Below are positions 14,651-22,730 of a DNA stretch of 64,000 bases, piece by piece. The DNA is from MWAR01 sp035388825 (GTDB taxonomy: Bacteria; Muiribacteriota; Ozemobacteria; Ozemobacterales; Ozemobacteraceae), in assembly GCA_035388825.1 (NCBI GenBank), contig DAOOQQ010000007.1:37980-101979 (forward strand), read 5' to 3'. Positions within the stretch are counted from its first letter, which is position 1; each line of letters starts with the position of its first letter. The translations under genes were made by a program, and so were the position numbers. Under the pieces are notes generated by a model. It made no database searches. It saw only the letters and a program-made list of their open reading frames with translations, and was not told where the DNA came from.

Positions 14651-17562
14651 GCTTCGGCCTCCCTTCTTCGGACCAACTCGGCGGCCTGTTCCCGCGGGAA
14701 CGGTTCGAAAACGAAGGAGGGGCCCGCGAGGGAAACCGTCGCCTCGTCGGCGATGATGCGGCTGTGCCGGCCGCGCTTCGAGAGGTTTTCGAGCGCTTCG
14801 GCGCGACCGCGGGGCGTGCCGATGACGACATAATCGCGGCGGCGGCTTCCGGCGAGGGTTCCGGCCATCAGCTCGCCGGTTGCGATGCCGATGCCGACCG
14901 CATAGGTGAACGAGCCCGAGACGGCGCGGAGACGATTGATGCGCTCGACCTCCGCGTTCATCTCGAGAGCCGCGAGAAGGGCCGCGTGGGCACCGGCATC
15001 GGGGCCTGTCGCCCGGAACAGCGCGACCACTGCATCGCCGATGAACCGGTCGACATGTCCGCCGTGGCGCAGGATGGCCGACGTCATGGCCTCCATGTGT
15101 GTATTGAGGAGATCGACGATCTCTGCGGGCGGATGGGACTCCGACATCGTGGTGAAGGAGCGGATGTCGGAAACGAGGATCGTGCCGGTGAAGGCATCGG
15201 CGCGGGCCGTCTCCATATCCTCGCGGTCGAGGGAGGATTCAATAGCTCCTGATACGAATTTTCCGAGTTCGCGCCGCTCGCGGAGGCCGTCGATCATCGC
15301 GTCGAACGAAACGGTCATTTGGCCGAGTTCATCGGGCCGTTCGAGGCCCGTGCGCACCGTCAGGTTGCCCGATGACACGTTGCGGAGGGTGCGATCCACG
15401 GCCTCGAGGGGTGTCACGAGGTGGTCGGCGGTGAGTCGTGCGAGCCGGTAGGCGATCACGCCGAGCAGCGCCGTGAACAGCGCCAGGAGGGATTTGTTCC
15501 GCGCATCGATGTCGAGGATGCCGTCGACGGACCAGAGGCTGGCCGTCACCATCGGGCCAAGGGTCCGGCAGGGGGCTGCGACGGCGAGGAGGGTCCCGCG
15601 GCGAATCGTGATGGGCGTGTCGGCCAGGGCTGCATGATCCATGCATTGCCGAAGCAGGCGGCCGGGTTCCGAGTTCCAGAAACCGGCGTTCTGGGGCGGC
15701 TGATGGGGAGTCGCTCCGCCAGGTGTCACATCGCCGCAGGCATGCCGCGCGGGATGCTGCAGATTCAACCGGTTGATCTCCTGGGTGAGAAACGTCTTCT
15801 GCGAGCCGCGGGCGGGCGTGTTCAGGAGCACGTAGGCCCGGGGGACGCCGGATTCGAAAAACATCTGGGAAACATGCAGCCCGATATCCTCGGAGCCGAT
15901 CGAGGTCATGTGGCCCGTTTCCATCAGGCTGAAGAACAAATCGCTGAACTGGAGGACGCCGAAGCTTTCGAAAATCGTGCGCCAGCTCTTCTGATTCTCG
16001 GTGTCGAGCATGATGCTCGAGTTGCCGAACTGGCCGAACCGCGAGATCAGGGAGTTATGGGTCAGGTTGATGATGCCGGCGAAAAAATCGAGATTTTCGA
16101 TCGAATCCTTGTCCTCACCGCTGGATGAGAACGAGCGGCCCTGGCTGCCGGGCTGGAAGATGAGCACGTTGTTCAGGGGCTCACGTGTTGTGGAAAACGT
16201 CCCGTAGCACTCGGCCGCCGCGCTGGCGACGTCGGCGGAGGAGCTGCTGAGAACATTCCGGATGAAGGAGGGGGAGGAGAAAACCTGTTGTGCCGCGCGA
16301 GAAAACCGGCCCAAGCTCTGCCGGCTGAGAATGTCGAGCGCGTTGAGGGAATCGATTGCCCCGGTTTCGATGGTGTCCACCGCGCGCTGTGTCTCGGTCG
16401 AGATCTGGAGATATCCGAAGGTGGCCAGCATCCCGAGAGGCAGCGATGCGACGAGGAGAAACTGGGTGCGAAGCATCGTGCGAAGGGAAACGGGCGGCGG
16501 TCTTCCGGATACCATGACATATAAAAAGGTGATCCCCCAGCCCAGGAGCAGGAGCGCGCGGCTTGCCGTCAAAAGCCCTGAAAGCGGGGACGGATGCTGG
16601 GGGAGGGGAGCGATCGCGAGCATGTCGAAGGGATGTTGGGGAGAAAAACTTTCCCGGAACACGAGGAACTCCTCGTACACGGTGAGACGACCCTGTTTCA
16701 TCGATGGGGCTGCGGCGACAAGCTTGCGGAAGGAGGCTGGCCGGATGCGGGCAAGGGCAGCGGTGGAGCGCGCAAGAAGGGGCCTGCGCCCTTCTGATAG
16801 CCCGGGAAGGGGAATGAGCAGAGGATGGAACAATCCCGCCGCCGACCGGTCGGCCAGTTCCAGGGTGTGCCGGAGGGCGCGGGGAGAATCGCTCAGGTTC
16901 CCGGGCCAGAGAATCAGCACGGCTCCGAGGATGTGCGAGCCGTGGTTGATCGTTCGCCACATGGTGAGCTGGAGACGCCCGTCGATGATGGTGGGGGTGA
17001 CGCGGCCTTCCCGGCCGGCCAGGACACGCGGTGGCGTCCAGGGGCCGAAGATGAGGGCATTCGTCGGCATGAGCGCCTTCATGCGGCGCTGGTCGATGGT
17101 GCCGGATTCCGCCGTGGTGCGGTAGAAGTCGAGCAGCTCTGCCATCAGCCGGAGTTTCATGCGTGGAAACGAAGGATGCCGAAGGGGTTTGAAGCGGCCG
17201 TCCGGGGAAACGCCGAAAGAAACCACGAGCGTACCCGCCGGCCGGTGCGTCGGCGGGTACGCCCGTTGAAAGGCAGCCTCCGGGATGCCGGAATCAAAAA
17301 GAGATCCCTTCCGGGATCTCTTTGCTGCTTCGAGGATGAGGCTCTCGAAACGGACCCCCATCATTTCCAGTTGGGAGTCGATGGTGTGCGAGGCTCTGAG
17401 ACGATGAAGACCCTGTCGGGCAAGACGCTGCCACTCGCGACGGTCCCGCTCATCCCTGAGGCTCGCAAGGCGCATGTCCGTGACGGACAGCGCCGCGAGC
17501 AGCAGGAACGTGAGCAGGAAGGGGGCCGCGAGAACGATGAGTGCCTTGACCCGCGAAGCCAC
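14647..17562 (-). CDS. Membrane class III nucleotidyl cyclase, C1-like subunit (pair 1)
   Basis: 971 residues with the same architecture as its partner: membrane helix at about 5-28, extracytoplasmic sensor, paired central helices at about 325-390, second extracytoplasmic sensor to about 690, helix, HAMP (LVTPLEAVDRTLRNVSSGNL) and cyclase domain (about 790-971). Both metal Asp residues are present, Asp799 (LVSDIRSFT) and Asp843 (RFIGDAVVALF). The substrate-selecting Lys is Arg839, the Thr is Val912, and the transition-state Asn and Arg are Gly919 and Ala923 (VIGTPRGRAEALENL). The C-terminal KGK motif is absent. This is the C1 half of a split active site. First gene of the operon; the next gene starts within its stop codon. 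Confidence 0.88.
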   Translation of the reverse strand: MASRVKALIVLAAPFLLTFLLLAALSVTDMRLASLRDERDRREWQRLARQGLHRLRASHTIDSQLEMMGVRFESLILEAAKRSRKGSLFDSGIPEAAFQRAYPPTHRPAGTLVVSFGVSPDGRFKPLRHPSFPRMKLRLMAELLDFYRTTAESGTIDQRRMKALMPTNALIFGPWTPPRVLAGREGRVTPTIIDGRLQLTMWRTINHGSHILGAVLILWPGNLSDSPRALRHTLELADRSAAGLFHPLLIPLPGLSEGRRPLLARSTAALARIRPASFRKLVAAAPSMKQGRLTVYEEFLVFRESFSPQHPFDMLAIAPLPQHPSPLSGLLTASRALLLLGWGITFLYVMVSGRPPPVSLRTMLRTQFLLVASLPLGMLATFGYLQISTETQRAVDTIETGAIDSLNALDILSRQSLGRFSRAAQQVFSSPSFIRNVLSSSSADVASAAAECYGTFSTTREPLNNVLIFQPGSQGRSFSSSGEDKDSIENLDFFAGIINLTHNSLISRFGQFGNSSIMLDTENQKSWRTIFESFGVLQFSDLFFSLMETGHMTSIGSEDIGLHVSQMFFESGVPRAYVLLNTPARGSQKTFLTQEINRLNLQHPARHACGDVTPGGATPHQPPQNAGFWNSEPGRLLRQCMDHAALADTPITIRRGTLLAVAAPCRTLGPMVTASLWSVDGILDIDARNKSLLALFTALLGVIAYRLARLTADHLVTPLEAVDRTLRNVSSGNLTVRTGLERPDELGQMTVSFDAMIDGLRERRELGKFVSGAIESSLDREDMETARADAFTGTILVSDIRSFTTMSESHPPAEIVDLLNTHMEAMTSAILRHGGHVDRFIGDAVVALFRATGPDAGAHAALLAALEMNAEVERINRLRAVSGSFTYAVGIGIATGELMAGTLAGSRRRDYVVIGTPRGRAEALENLSKRGRHSRIIADEATVSLAGPSFVFEPFPREQAAELVRRREAEA

Positions 17563-17600
17563 TTTCGATCTCTAGAACCGCAGCACCGGCCTGAGCCGGT

Positions 17601-18482
17601 TCAGCGCTTCTTCGAGGAACGGGCGGCGGCCTTCTTGGCCTTCTTGGCCGGGGCGGCAGCTTTCTTGGCCTTCTTGGCAGGAGCCTTCTTGGCAGCCTTG
17701 GGAGCCGGTTTCTCAGCCTTCTTGGCGGGCTTGGCGGACTTGGCAGGCTTTGCGGCGGGCTTGGCAGCCGGCTTGGCGGCCGGTTTCGCGGCCGGCTTGG
17801 CGGGCTGTTTGCGGGAAGAGGGGAACAGGGGCTGATCGGTGTCGTCCTTCACGGCTTTGCGGGCGGCAACGTGCTTCTGAACCTGCTTGCGCAGTTCGTC
17901 GGTGGTGTACAGGTTCTTGCCCTTGTTGGTGATGTGCTCTTCATAATAGGAGGTGATCAGATCCGTGACGGATTTGAGGATCATATCGTCCTTCGGGTTC
18001 TTGATGGTGCCGAGCACGATCTGGGAGGCATAGCCGAACACCAGGCCGAAGAGGGTGTTCATGGTTTCCTGATAGGCTTCTTCGGTGCGGATCGAGGCCA
18101 AGAAGTCGACCTTGCGGACGCGGTCGCGGACCCACTTGTGGAAGGTGGACATCAGCTTACCGGACTGCTGCTGCTCGAAGAACAGGGCTTTGAAAACATT
18201 CGGCTTGTCGCGGCCGAGGAGGCACATCGCCATCGCCACATCCCCCAGCAGGTTGTTGCCGCGGGGCTTCTTCACTTCGGCGACCAGATACTCGATGGCG
18301 GCCTTGAGGGTTTCGTTGCGCAGATCGTTGATGGTGTGGAACAGCCAGAAGATCGGCATGGTGGAACAACCGACTTCGGTGGCAACGCTCACCGCGGTGA
18401 CGGAGGGGAGGCCATCACGCTCGAGAACGGAATAGGCACCTTTGAGAATGTCTTCATAACCGAACATGGTACGACGGGGCAT
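17601..18482 (-). CDS. TetR-like DNA-binding regulator with a histone-H1-like lysine-rich tail
   Basis: 293 residues from the ATG at 18480-18482, chosen because AAGGAG lies about 8 bases upstream. Residues 1-60 resemble a TetR helix-turn-helix: YEDILKGAYSVLERDGLPSV, TAVSVATEVGCSTMPIFWLF. Residues 60-200 are a helical ligand-domain-like region. Residues 224-293 are a low-complexity tail of PAAK/PAKKA repeats with 24 Lys and 3 Arg in 70 residues and almost no acid, like AlgP, HctB or histone H1 tails. Such tails bind DNA nonspecifically and compact it. A TetR body with this tail is unusual. It is divergent from nfnA across 319 bases that contain a perfect 16-bp palindrome (18593-18608), a candidate operator. 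Confidence 0.72.
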   Translation of the reverse strand: MPRRTMFGYEDILKGAYSVLERDGLPSVTAVSVATEVGCSTMPIFWLFHTINDLRNETLKAAIEYLVAEVKKPRGNNLLGDVAMAMCLLGRDKPNVFKALFFEQQQSGKLMSTFHKWVRDRVRKVDFLASIRTEEAYQETMNTLFGLVFGYASQIVLGTIKNPKDDMILKSVTDLITSYYEEHITNKGKNLYTTDELRKQVQKHVAARKAVKDDTDQPLFPSSRKQPAKPAAKPAAKPAAKPAAKPAKSAKPAKKAEKPAPKAAKKAPAKKAKKAAAPAKKAKKAAARSSKKR

Positions 18483-18592
18483 GCAAGTAGCTCCTTCTCG
18501 TTTAGATATAACCTCGAGCAAAATAATATCACCCAAGACATTACGCTCGATATCCAATCATAATGTACCGGTTCGGATTTCGCAATCGGTAA

Positions 18593-18608
18593 TTGAAAAT
18601 ATTTTCAA
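18593..18608. promoter_or_regulatory. Perfect 16-bp palindrome between divergent genes, candidate operator
   Basis: TTGAAAAT followed by ATTTTCAA is a perfect inverted repeat in the intergenic region between the TetR-like gene (- strand) and nfnA (+ strand). TetR-family proteins bind palindromes of this size and often repress their own divergent promoters. The rest of the 319-base gap is AT-rich near the TetR start. No other coding sequence is seen in the gap. Confidence 0.45.
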
Positions 18609-18714
18609 AAATTTTCTGGCACTCTCAAAACGCCTGCTGGAACGGGATTCGTGCGTTCCCGAATGACAGACGGCCCATTCTATGGTAACCTTTTTTCTCG
18701 ATCGACCTTCACCG

Positions 18715-18733
18715 GGTACCGAAAACGGGTACC
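18715..18733 (+). promoter_or_regulatory. Repeated GGTACC boxes upstream of nfnA
   Basis: Two self-complementary GGTACC boxes (18715-18720 and 18728-18733) are separated by 7 bases. They form both a direct and an inverted repeat and can fold into a small hairpin 70-90 bases upstream of the nfnA GTG. This could be a regulator site or leader structure; function is not shown. Confidence 0.3.
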
Positions 18734-18801
18734 CACGAACGGAAAAATCTGGACGATCCCCGTAATCCGCGGAGACGGCCAACCTAGGGAAGGAGTCTTA
18801 C

Positions 18802-19662
18802 GTGTACAAGATCCTCGAGAAGGAACAGCTGGCGGCGGGTATTTCCCGCCTCGTGTTCGATGCCCCGCTCATCGCGAAGAAGCGGAAAGCCGGCAACTTC
18901 GTCATGTTGCGCGTCGCCGAAGGCGGAGAGCGCATTCCCATCACCATCGCCGATTCCGATCCCGCCAAAGGCTCCGTGACGCTGTACGTCCAGGCGGTTG
19001 GCAAGACGACGAAGCTGCTGACCTCAAAGAATGTCGGCGAATCGATCACCGATCTCGTCGGCCCCCTCGGTGAACCCACCCATATCGAGAAGTTCGGAAC
19101 CGTCGTCTGCATCGGTGGCGGCGTCGGCACCGCCGAGATCTATCCGATCGCCAAAGCCCTGCGCGATGCCGGGAACCACGTGATCGGGATCGTCGGCGCC
19201 CGCAACAAGGATCTGGTCATCCTCGAGCGCGAAATGCGTGAAATATGTAATGAATACTATATCACCACCGACGACGGTTCCGCGGGGATGAAGGGATTCG
19301 TTTCCGACAGGCTCAAGCAGATCATCGACACGGGGGTGAAGATCGGCTGCGTCTACGCCGTCGGCCCCATCCCGATGATGAAGGTGTGCGCGAACGTGAC
19401 GAAGCCGTTCAGCATCAAGACCTACGTCAGCCTCAATCCCCTCATGGTGGACGGCACCGGGATGTGTGGCGGCTGCCGCGTCACGGTCGGAGGCAAAATG
19501 AAGTTCGCCTGTGTCGACGGCCCCGAGTTCGATGGCCACCAGGTCGATTTCGACGAACTGATCATGCGCAACCGCACCTATGGCGACCTCGAGAAACAGT
19601 CGATGAACGAGCACGAATGCCGGCTACAGAAGGCGGCAGATGCGAAAACCGGAGGTAACTGA
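18802..19662 (+). CDS. nfnA: NADH-dependent ferredoxin:NADP+ oxidoreductase subunit A (NfnA / sulfide dehydrogenase beta type)
   Basis: 286 residues. FNR-like module: an FAD-binding beta-barrel (residues 1-95, GNFVMLRV, ERIPITIAD), then an NAD-binding domain opening CIGGGVGTAEIYPIAKAL. The C-terminal [2Fe-2S] site is DGTGMCGGCRVTVGGKMKFAC, written here as key cysteines in GMCGGCR and KFAC. NfnA pairs with NfnB to bifurcate electrons between ferredoxin, NADH and NADPH in anaerobes. The start is a GTG at 18802, preceded by GGAAGGAG. The downstream gene begins one base after this stop. The same protein is often annotated as sulfide dehydrogenase subunit beta; pairing with a GltD-like NfnB favours Nfn. 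Confidence 0.85.
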   Translation: MYKILEKEQLAAGISRLVFDAPLIAKKRKAGNFVMLRVAEGGERIPITIADSDPAKGSVTLYVQAVGKTTKLLTSKNVGESITDLVGPLGEPTHIEKFGTVVCIGGGVGTAEIYPIAKALRDAGNHVIGIVGARNKDLVILEREMREICNEYYITTDDGSAGMKGFVSDRLKQIIDTGVKIGCVYAVGPIPMMKVCANVTKPFSIKTYVSLNPLMVDGTGMCGGCRVTVGGKMKFACVDGPEFDGHQVDFDELIMRNRTYGDLEKQSMNEHECRLQKAADAKTGGN

Positions 19663-19663
19663 C

Positions 19664-21088
19664 ATGTCGGCGAACCCTCTCACCCCCCAGCAGCGCATGG
19701 CTCTTCCCCGCCAGAAACCCCTGGAACAGGATCCGAAGGCACGCAGCCGCAACTTCCAGGAAGTCTGTTTCGGCTTCGATGAAAGCCGCGCGCGCGAAGA
19801 GGCGAAGCGTTGCCTCGAGTGCAAGAACGCGCTGTGCGTCAAGGGCTGCCCCGTCGGCGTGAACATCCCGGCCTTCATCGCGAAGATCGTCGAGAAGGAT
19901 TATGTCGGCGCCGTCCAGAAGATCCGTGAGCAGAACTATCTGCCCGCCGTCTGCGGCCGCGTCTGCCCGCAGGAGATGCAGTGCGAGGCCCAGTGCGTCC
20001 TCGGCAAGAAGCACCAGCCCGTCTCGATCGGCAAACTCGAGCGGTTCGTGGCCGATTACGAGATGCAGAACAACCTGTTCAAGAGCCCCGTCATCATGAA
20101 CCGGCTCGACCGCAAGGTCGCCATCGTCGGCTCCGGCCCCGCCGGCCTGACCTGCGCCGCCGAACTCGCGAAGCGCGGGTACCAGGTGACCGTGTTCGAA
20201 GCGCTGCATGCCGTCGGCGGCGTACTCCGATACGGCATTCCCGAGTTCCGGCTGCCAAAGGCGATTCTCGACACCGAGATGGAGCGCATCAAGGCGCTCG
20301 GCGTGAAGGTCGTACTCAACTTCGTCGTCGGCCGCACCGCCACGCTCGACGAGCTGTGCAACGAGATGGGCTACGAAGCCGTTTTCCTCGGAACCGGCGC
20401 CGGCACCCCGAAATTCCTCGACATCCCCGGCGAGAGCCTCAGCGGTGTCTACTCGGCAAACGAGTTCCTGACCCGCGTCAATCTGATGAAGGCCTACGGC
20501 TTCCCGGAATCCGACACCCCGATCCGCATCGGGAAACGCGTCGCCGTCTGCGGTGGCGGGAACACGGCCATGGATGCCGTCCGCACGGCAATGAGACTCG
20601 GCGCGGAAAAGGCCTACCTCGTATACCGCCGCACCCGGGCCGAGATGCCGGCGCGCGTCGAGGAGATCCTGCACGCCGAAGAAGAAGGCATCGAGTTCCT
20701 GTTCATGACCAACCCCCTCGAAGTCCTGGGGGATGAGAAGAACTGGGTCAAGGGCCTCCGGCTCCAGAAAATGGAGATGGGCGAGCCGGATGCCTCGGGG
20801 CGCCGCAAGCCGGTTCCCGTCAAGGGCTCGGAGTTCGTGCTCGAGGTGGAGACGCTCGTCGAGGCCATCGGCCAGGCTCCGAACCCGATCATCCAGGCCA
20901 CCACCCCCGGCTTGAACGTGACCAAATGGGGCACCGTCGTCGTCGACGAGAAGATGACCACCAGCCGGCCCAACGTGTACGCCGGCGGCGATCTGATCAC
21001 CGGCGGCTCGAAGGTCATTCTCGCGATGCAGGACGGCCAGAAAGCCGCTGCGGCGATCCACGAGTATCTCCAGACCCATTGTAAATAG
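19664..21088 (+). CDS. nfnB: NADPH-dependent glutamate synthase-like subunit NfnB
   Basis: 474 residues from the ATG at 19664, which follows GGAGG by 8 bases. The N-terminal iron-sulfur region has two Cys clusters (CLECKNALCVKGCPVG and CGRVCPQEMQCEAQC). It is followed by the FAD Rossmann motif VAIVGSGPAGLTCAAEL and a second nucleotide-binding motif RVAVCGGGNTAMDAVRTA. This is the GltD/NfnB family. There is no glutamate synthase large chain nearby and nfnA directly precedes it, so an electron-bifurcating NfnAB transhydrogenase is the best reading. The neighbouring gdhA would consume or produce the NAD(P)H it balances. Confidence 0.87.
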   Translation: MSANPLTPQQRMALPRQKPLEQDPKARSRNFQEVCFGFDESRAREEAKRCLECKNALCVKGCPVGVNIPAFIAKIVEKDYVGAVQKIREQNYLPAVCGRVCPQEMQCEAQCVLGKKHQPVSIGKLERFVADYEMQNNLFKSPVIMNRLDRKVAIVGSGPAGLTCAAELAKRGYQVTVFEALHAVGGVLRYGIPEFRLPKAILDTEMERIKALGVKVVLNFVVGRTATLDELCNEMGYEAVFLGTGAGTPKFLDIPGESLSGVYSANEFLTRVNLMKAYGFPESDTPIRIGKRVAVCGGGNTAMDAVRTAMRLGAEKAYLVYRRTRAEMPARVEEILHAEEEGIEFLFMTNPLEVLGDEKNWVKGLRLQKMEMGEPDASGRRKPVPVKGSEFVLEVETLVEAIGQAPNPIIQATTPGLNVTKWGTVVVDEKMTTSRPNVYAGGDLITGGSKVILAMQDGQKAAAAIHEYLQTHCK

Positions 21089-21249
21089 CTGGTGCTTTGT
21101 CATTCCCCCGGTCGCAGGACGCGAAACCCGTGTCCATGCGGTCGGGGGAAAATATTTTGACCCGGTCGTGCAATGGTGGTATGATTCGTCCGTCGTTCTC
21201 GTGAAAAATGGAACGAACAACAAGGAACAGGAAACTGGAGGAATTGGTG

Positions 21250-22536
21250 ATGGCTGACAAGTCGTTCAACGCGTTTGAATTGGCCCAGGGACAGTTCGAT
21301 GACGCCGCCAAGGAAATGGGACTCGACCAGGGAACCCGCGACCTTCTCCGCAACGTCGACCGGGAATATCATTTCAATATCCCCGTCCACATGGACGACG
21401 GCACCGTGAAGGTGTTCCGCGGCTTCCGCTGCCAGCACAACGACGCGCGCGGCCCGTGCAAGGGCGGCATCCGCTTCCACCCGCAAGAAACCATCGACAC
21501 CATCCGTGCCCTCTCGATGTGGATGACCTGGAAATGTTCCGTGGTCGACATTCCTCTCGGCGGCGGCAAGGGCGGCGTCATCTGCGATCCGCACAACCTG
21601 TCGATGCGCGAGCAGGAACAGATCTGCCGTGGTTGGGCCCGCCAGGTCGCCCGCAACGTCGGTCCCGTGCAGGACGTTCCGGCCCCCGACGTCATGACCA
21701 CCGGCCAGCACATGATCTGGATCCTCGATGAGTATGAAAGAATCATGAATGGCAAGTTCCCCGGCTTCATCACCGGCAAACCCGTCGGCGTCGGCGGCTC
21801 CCTCGGCCGCACCGAAGCCACCGGCTACGGCGTGATTTACACCGTCCGCGAAGCCATGAAGGAACTGGGTATCGACATCGCGAAGTCCACCTGCTCCATT
21901 CAGGGCTCCGGCAACGTCGCCCAGTATGCCGTCGACATGTTCACCCAGCTTGGTGGCAAGGTCATCGCCATTGCCTGCTGGGACAACCACGACAAGAAAG
22001 CCTACACCTATCGCTGCGCCAGCGGCATCGAGTTCAAGAAGCTCATGGATGCCGTCGACAAGTTCGGCACCATCAACCAGGAAAAGGCCAAGTCCTACGG
22101 CTGGGAGAAGCTCGACGGCGGCGCCTGGATCGAGCAGGAAGTCACGGTTCTGATTCCGGCCGCCCAGGAAGGCCAGATTACCGAAGCCAACGTCGGCAAG
22201 ATCAAGCCCTCCGTCAAGATTCTCGCCGAAGCCGCCAACGGCCCCACCGCCAAGGAAGCCGACAAGGTCATCGAGAAGAGTGGCATCTTCCTGATCCCCG
22301 ACTTCCTCTGTAACGCCGGCGGCGTCACCTGCAGCTATTTCGAGCAGGTCCAGTGCAACATGAACTACTTCTGGGAGAAGGACGAAGTCCTCACCAAGCT
22401 CGACACCAAGATGACCAACGCATTCAAGGCCGTTTCGGCCCTGGCCCGCGAGAAAAAGGCCTACATGCGCAAGGCCGCCTACATGATCGCGATCGAGCGC
22501 GTCGCCAAGTCCTGCAAGCTTCGCGGCTGGGTGTGA
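21250..22536 (+). CDS. gdhA: Glutamate dehydrogenase
   Basis: 428 residues from the ATG at 21250, about 10 bases after GGAGGA; an ATG at 21208 would add 14 residues before this site. The substrate motif GFRCQHNDARGPCKGGIRF contains the catalytic Lys region. VVDIPLGGGKGGV and the NAD(P) Rossmann motif SIQGSGNVAQYAVDMF follow. It interconverts glutamate with 2-oxoglutarate and ammonium. The length and the GGKGG motif fit the hexameric type common in bacteria and archaea; the cofactor is not decided here. Its own terminator follows at 22554-22584. The upstream gap of 161 bases should hold a promoter separate from nfnAB. Confidence 0.93.
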   Translation: MADKSFNAFELAQGQFDDAAKEMGLDQGTRDLLRNVDREYHFNIPVHMDDGTVKVFRGFRCQHNDARGPCKGGIRFHPQETIDTIRALSMWMTWKCSVVDIPLGGGKGGVICDPHNLSMREQEQICRGWARQVARNVGPVQDVPAPDVMTTGQHMIWILDEYERIMNGKFPGFITGKPVGVGGSLGRTEATGYGVIYTVREAMKELGIDIAKSTCSIQGSGNVAQYAVDMFTQLGGKVIAIACWDNHDKKAYTYRCASGIEFKKLMDAVDKFGTINQEKAKSYGWEKLDGGAWIEQEVTVLIPAAQEGQITEANVGKIKPSVKILAEAANGPTAKEADKVIEKSGIFLIPDFLCNAGGVTCSYFEQVQCNMNYFWEKDEVLTKLDTKMTNAFKAVSALAREKKAYMRKAAYMIAIERVAKSCKLRGWV

Positions 22537-22553
22537 TGTAAACCAATAGCTAT

Positions 22554-22584
22554 AAAAAAACGGGGGCGAAAGCCCCCGTTTTTT
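22554..22584 (+). terminator. Intrinsic terminator after gdhA
   Basis: A 7-bp G/C stem (CGGGGGC / GCCCCCG) has a GAAA loop and is flanked by A7 upstream and T6 downstream. The A-run makes it usable in both directions. Confidence 0.9.
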
Positions 22585-22631
22585 CGTCCCGGGAGCTCCG
22601 TTACGCCACACCGGAGGATGTCTCGAGAAAA

Positions 22632-22709
22632 CGATTCACCACAGAGTCACCGAGGCACAGAGGAGTATTCTCTTCGACCTCTGCGTCTCGGTGTCTCGGC
22701 GGTGAATCG
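22632..22709. repeat. Long imperfect palindrome, copy 1 (CACAGAG-type)
   Basis: The two 32-base arms (22632-22663 and 22678-22709) are inverted and match at about 27 positions, with a short AT-rich loop. The arms carry ACCACAGAG and CACCGAGGCACAGAG-type words. A related palindrome lies at 60433-60517. Palindromes of this type are scattered through many environmental genomes and behave like REP or MITE elements; no transposase is seen in the window. Confidence 0.75.
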
Positions 22710-22730
22710 GTCTGAAACAAAGGTCCGAAC

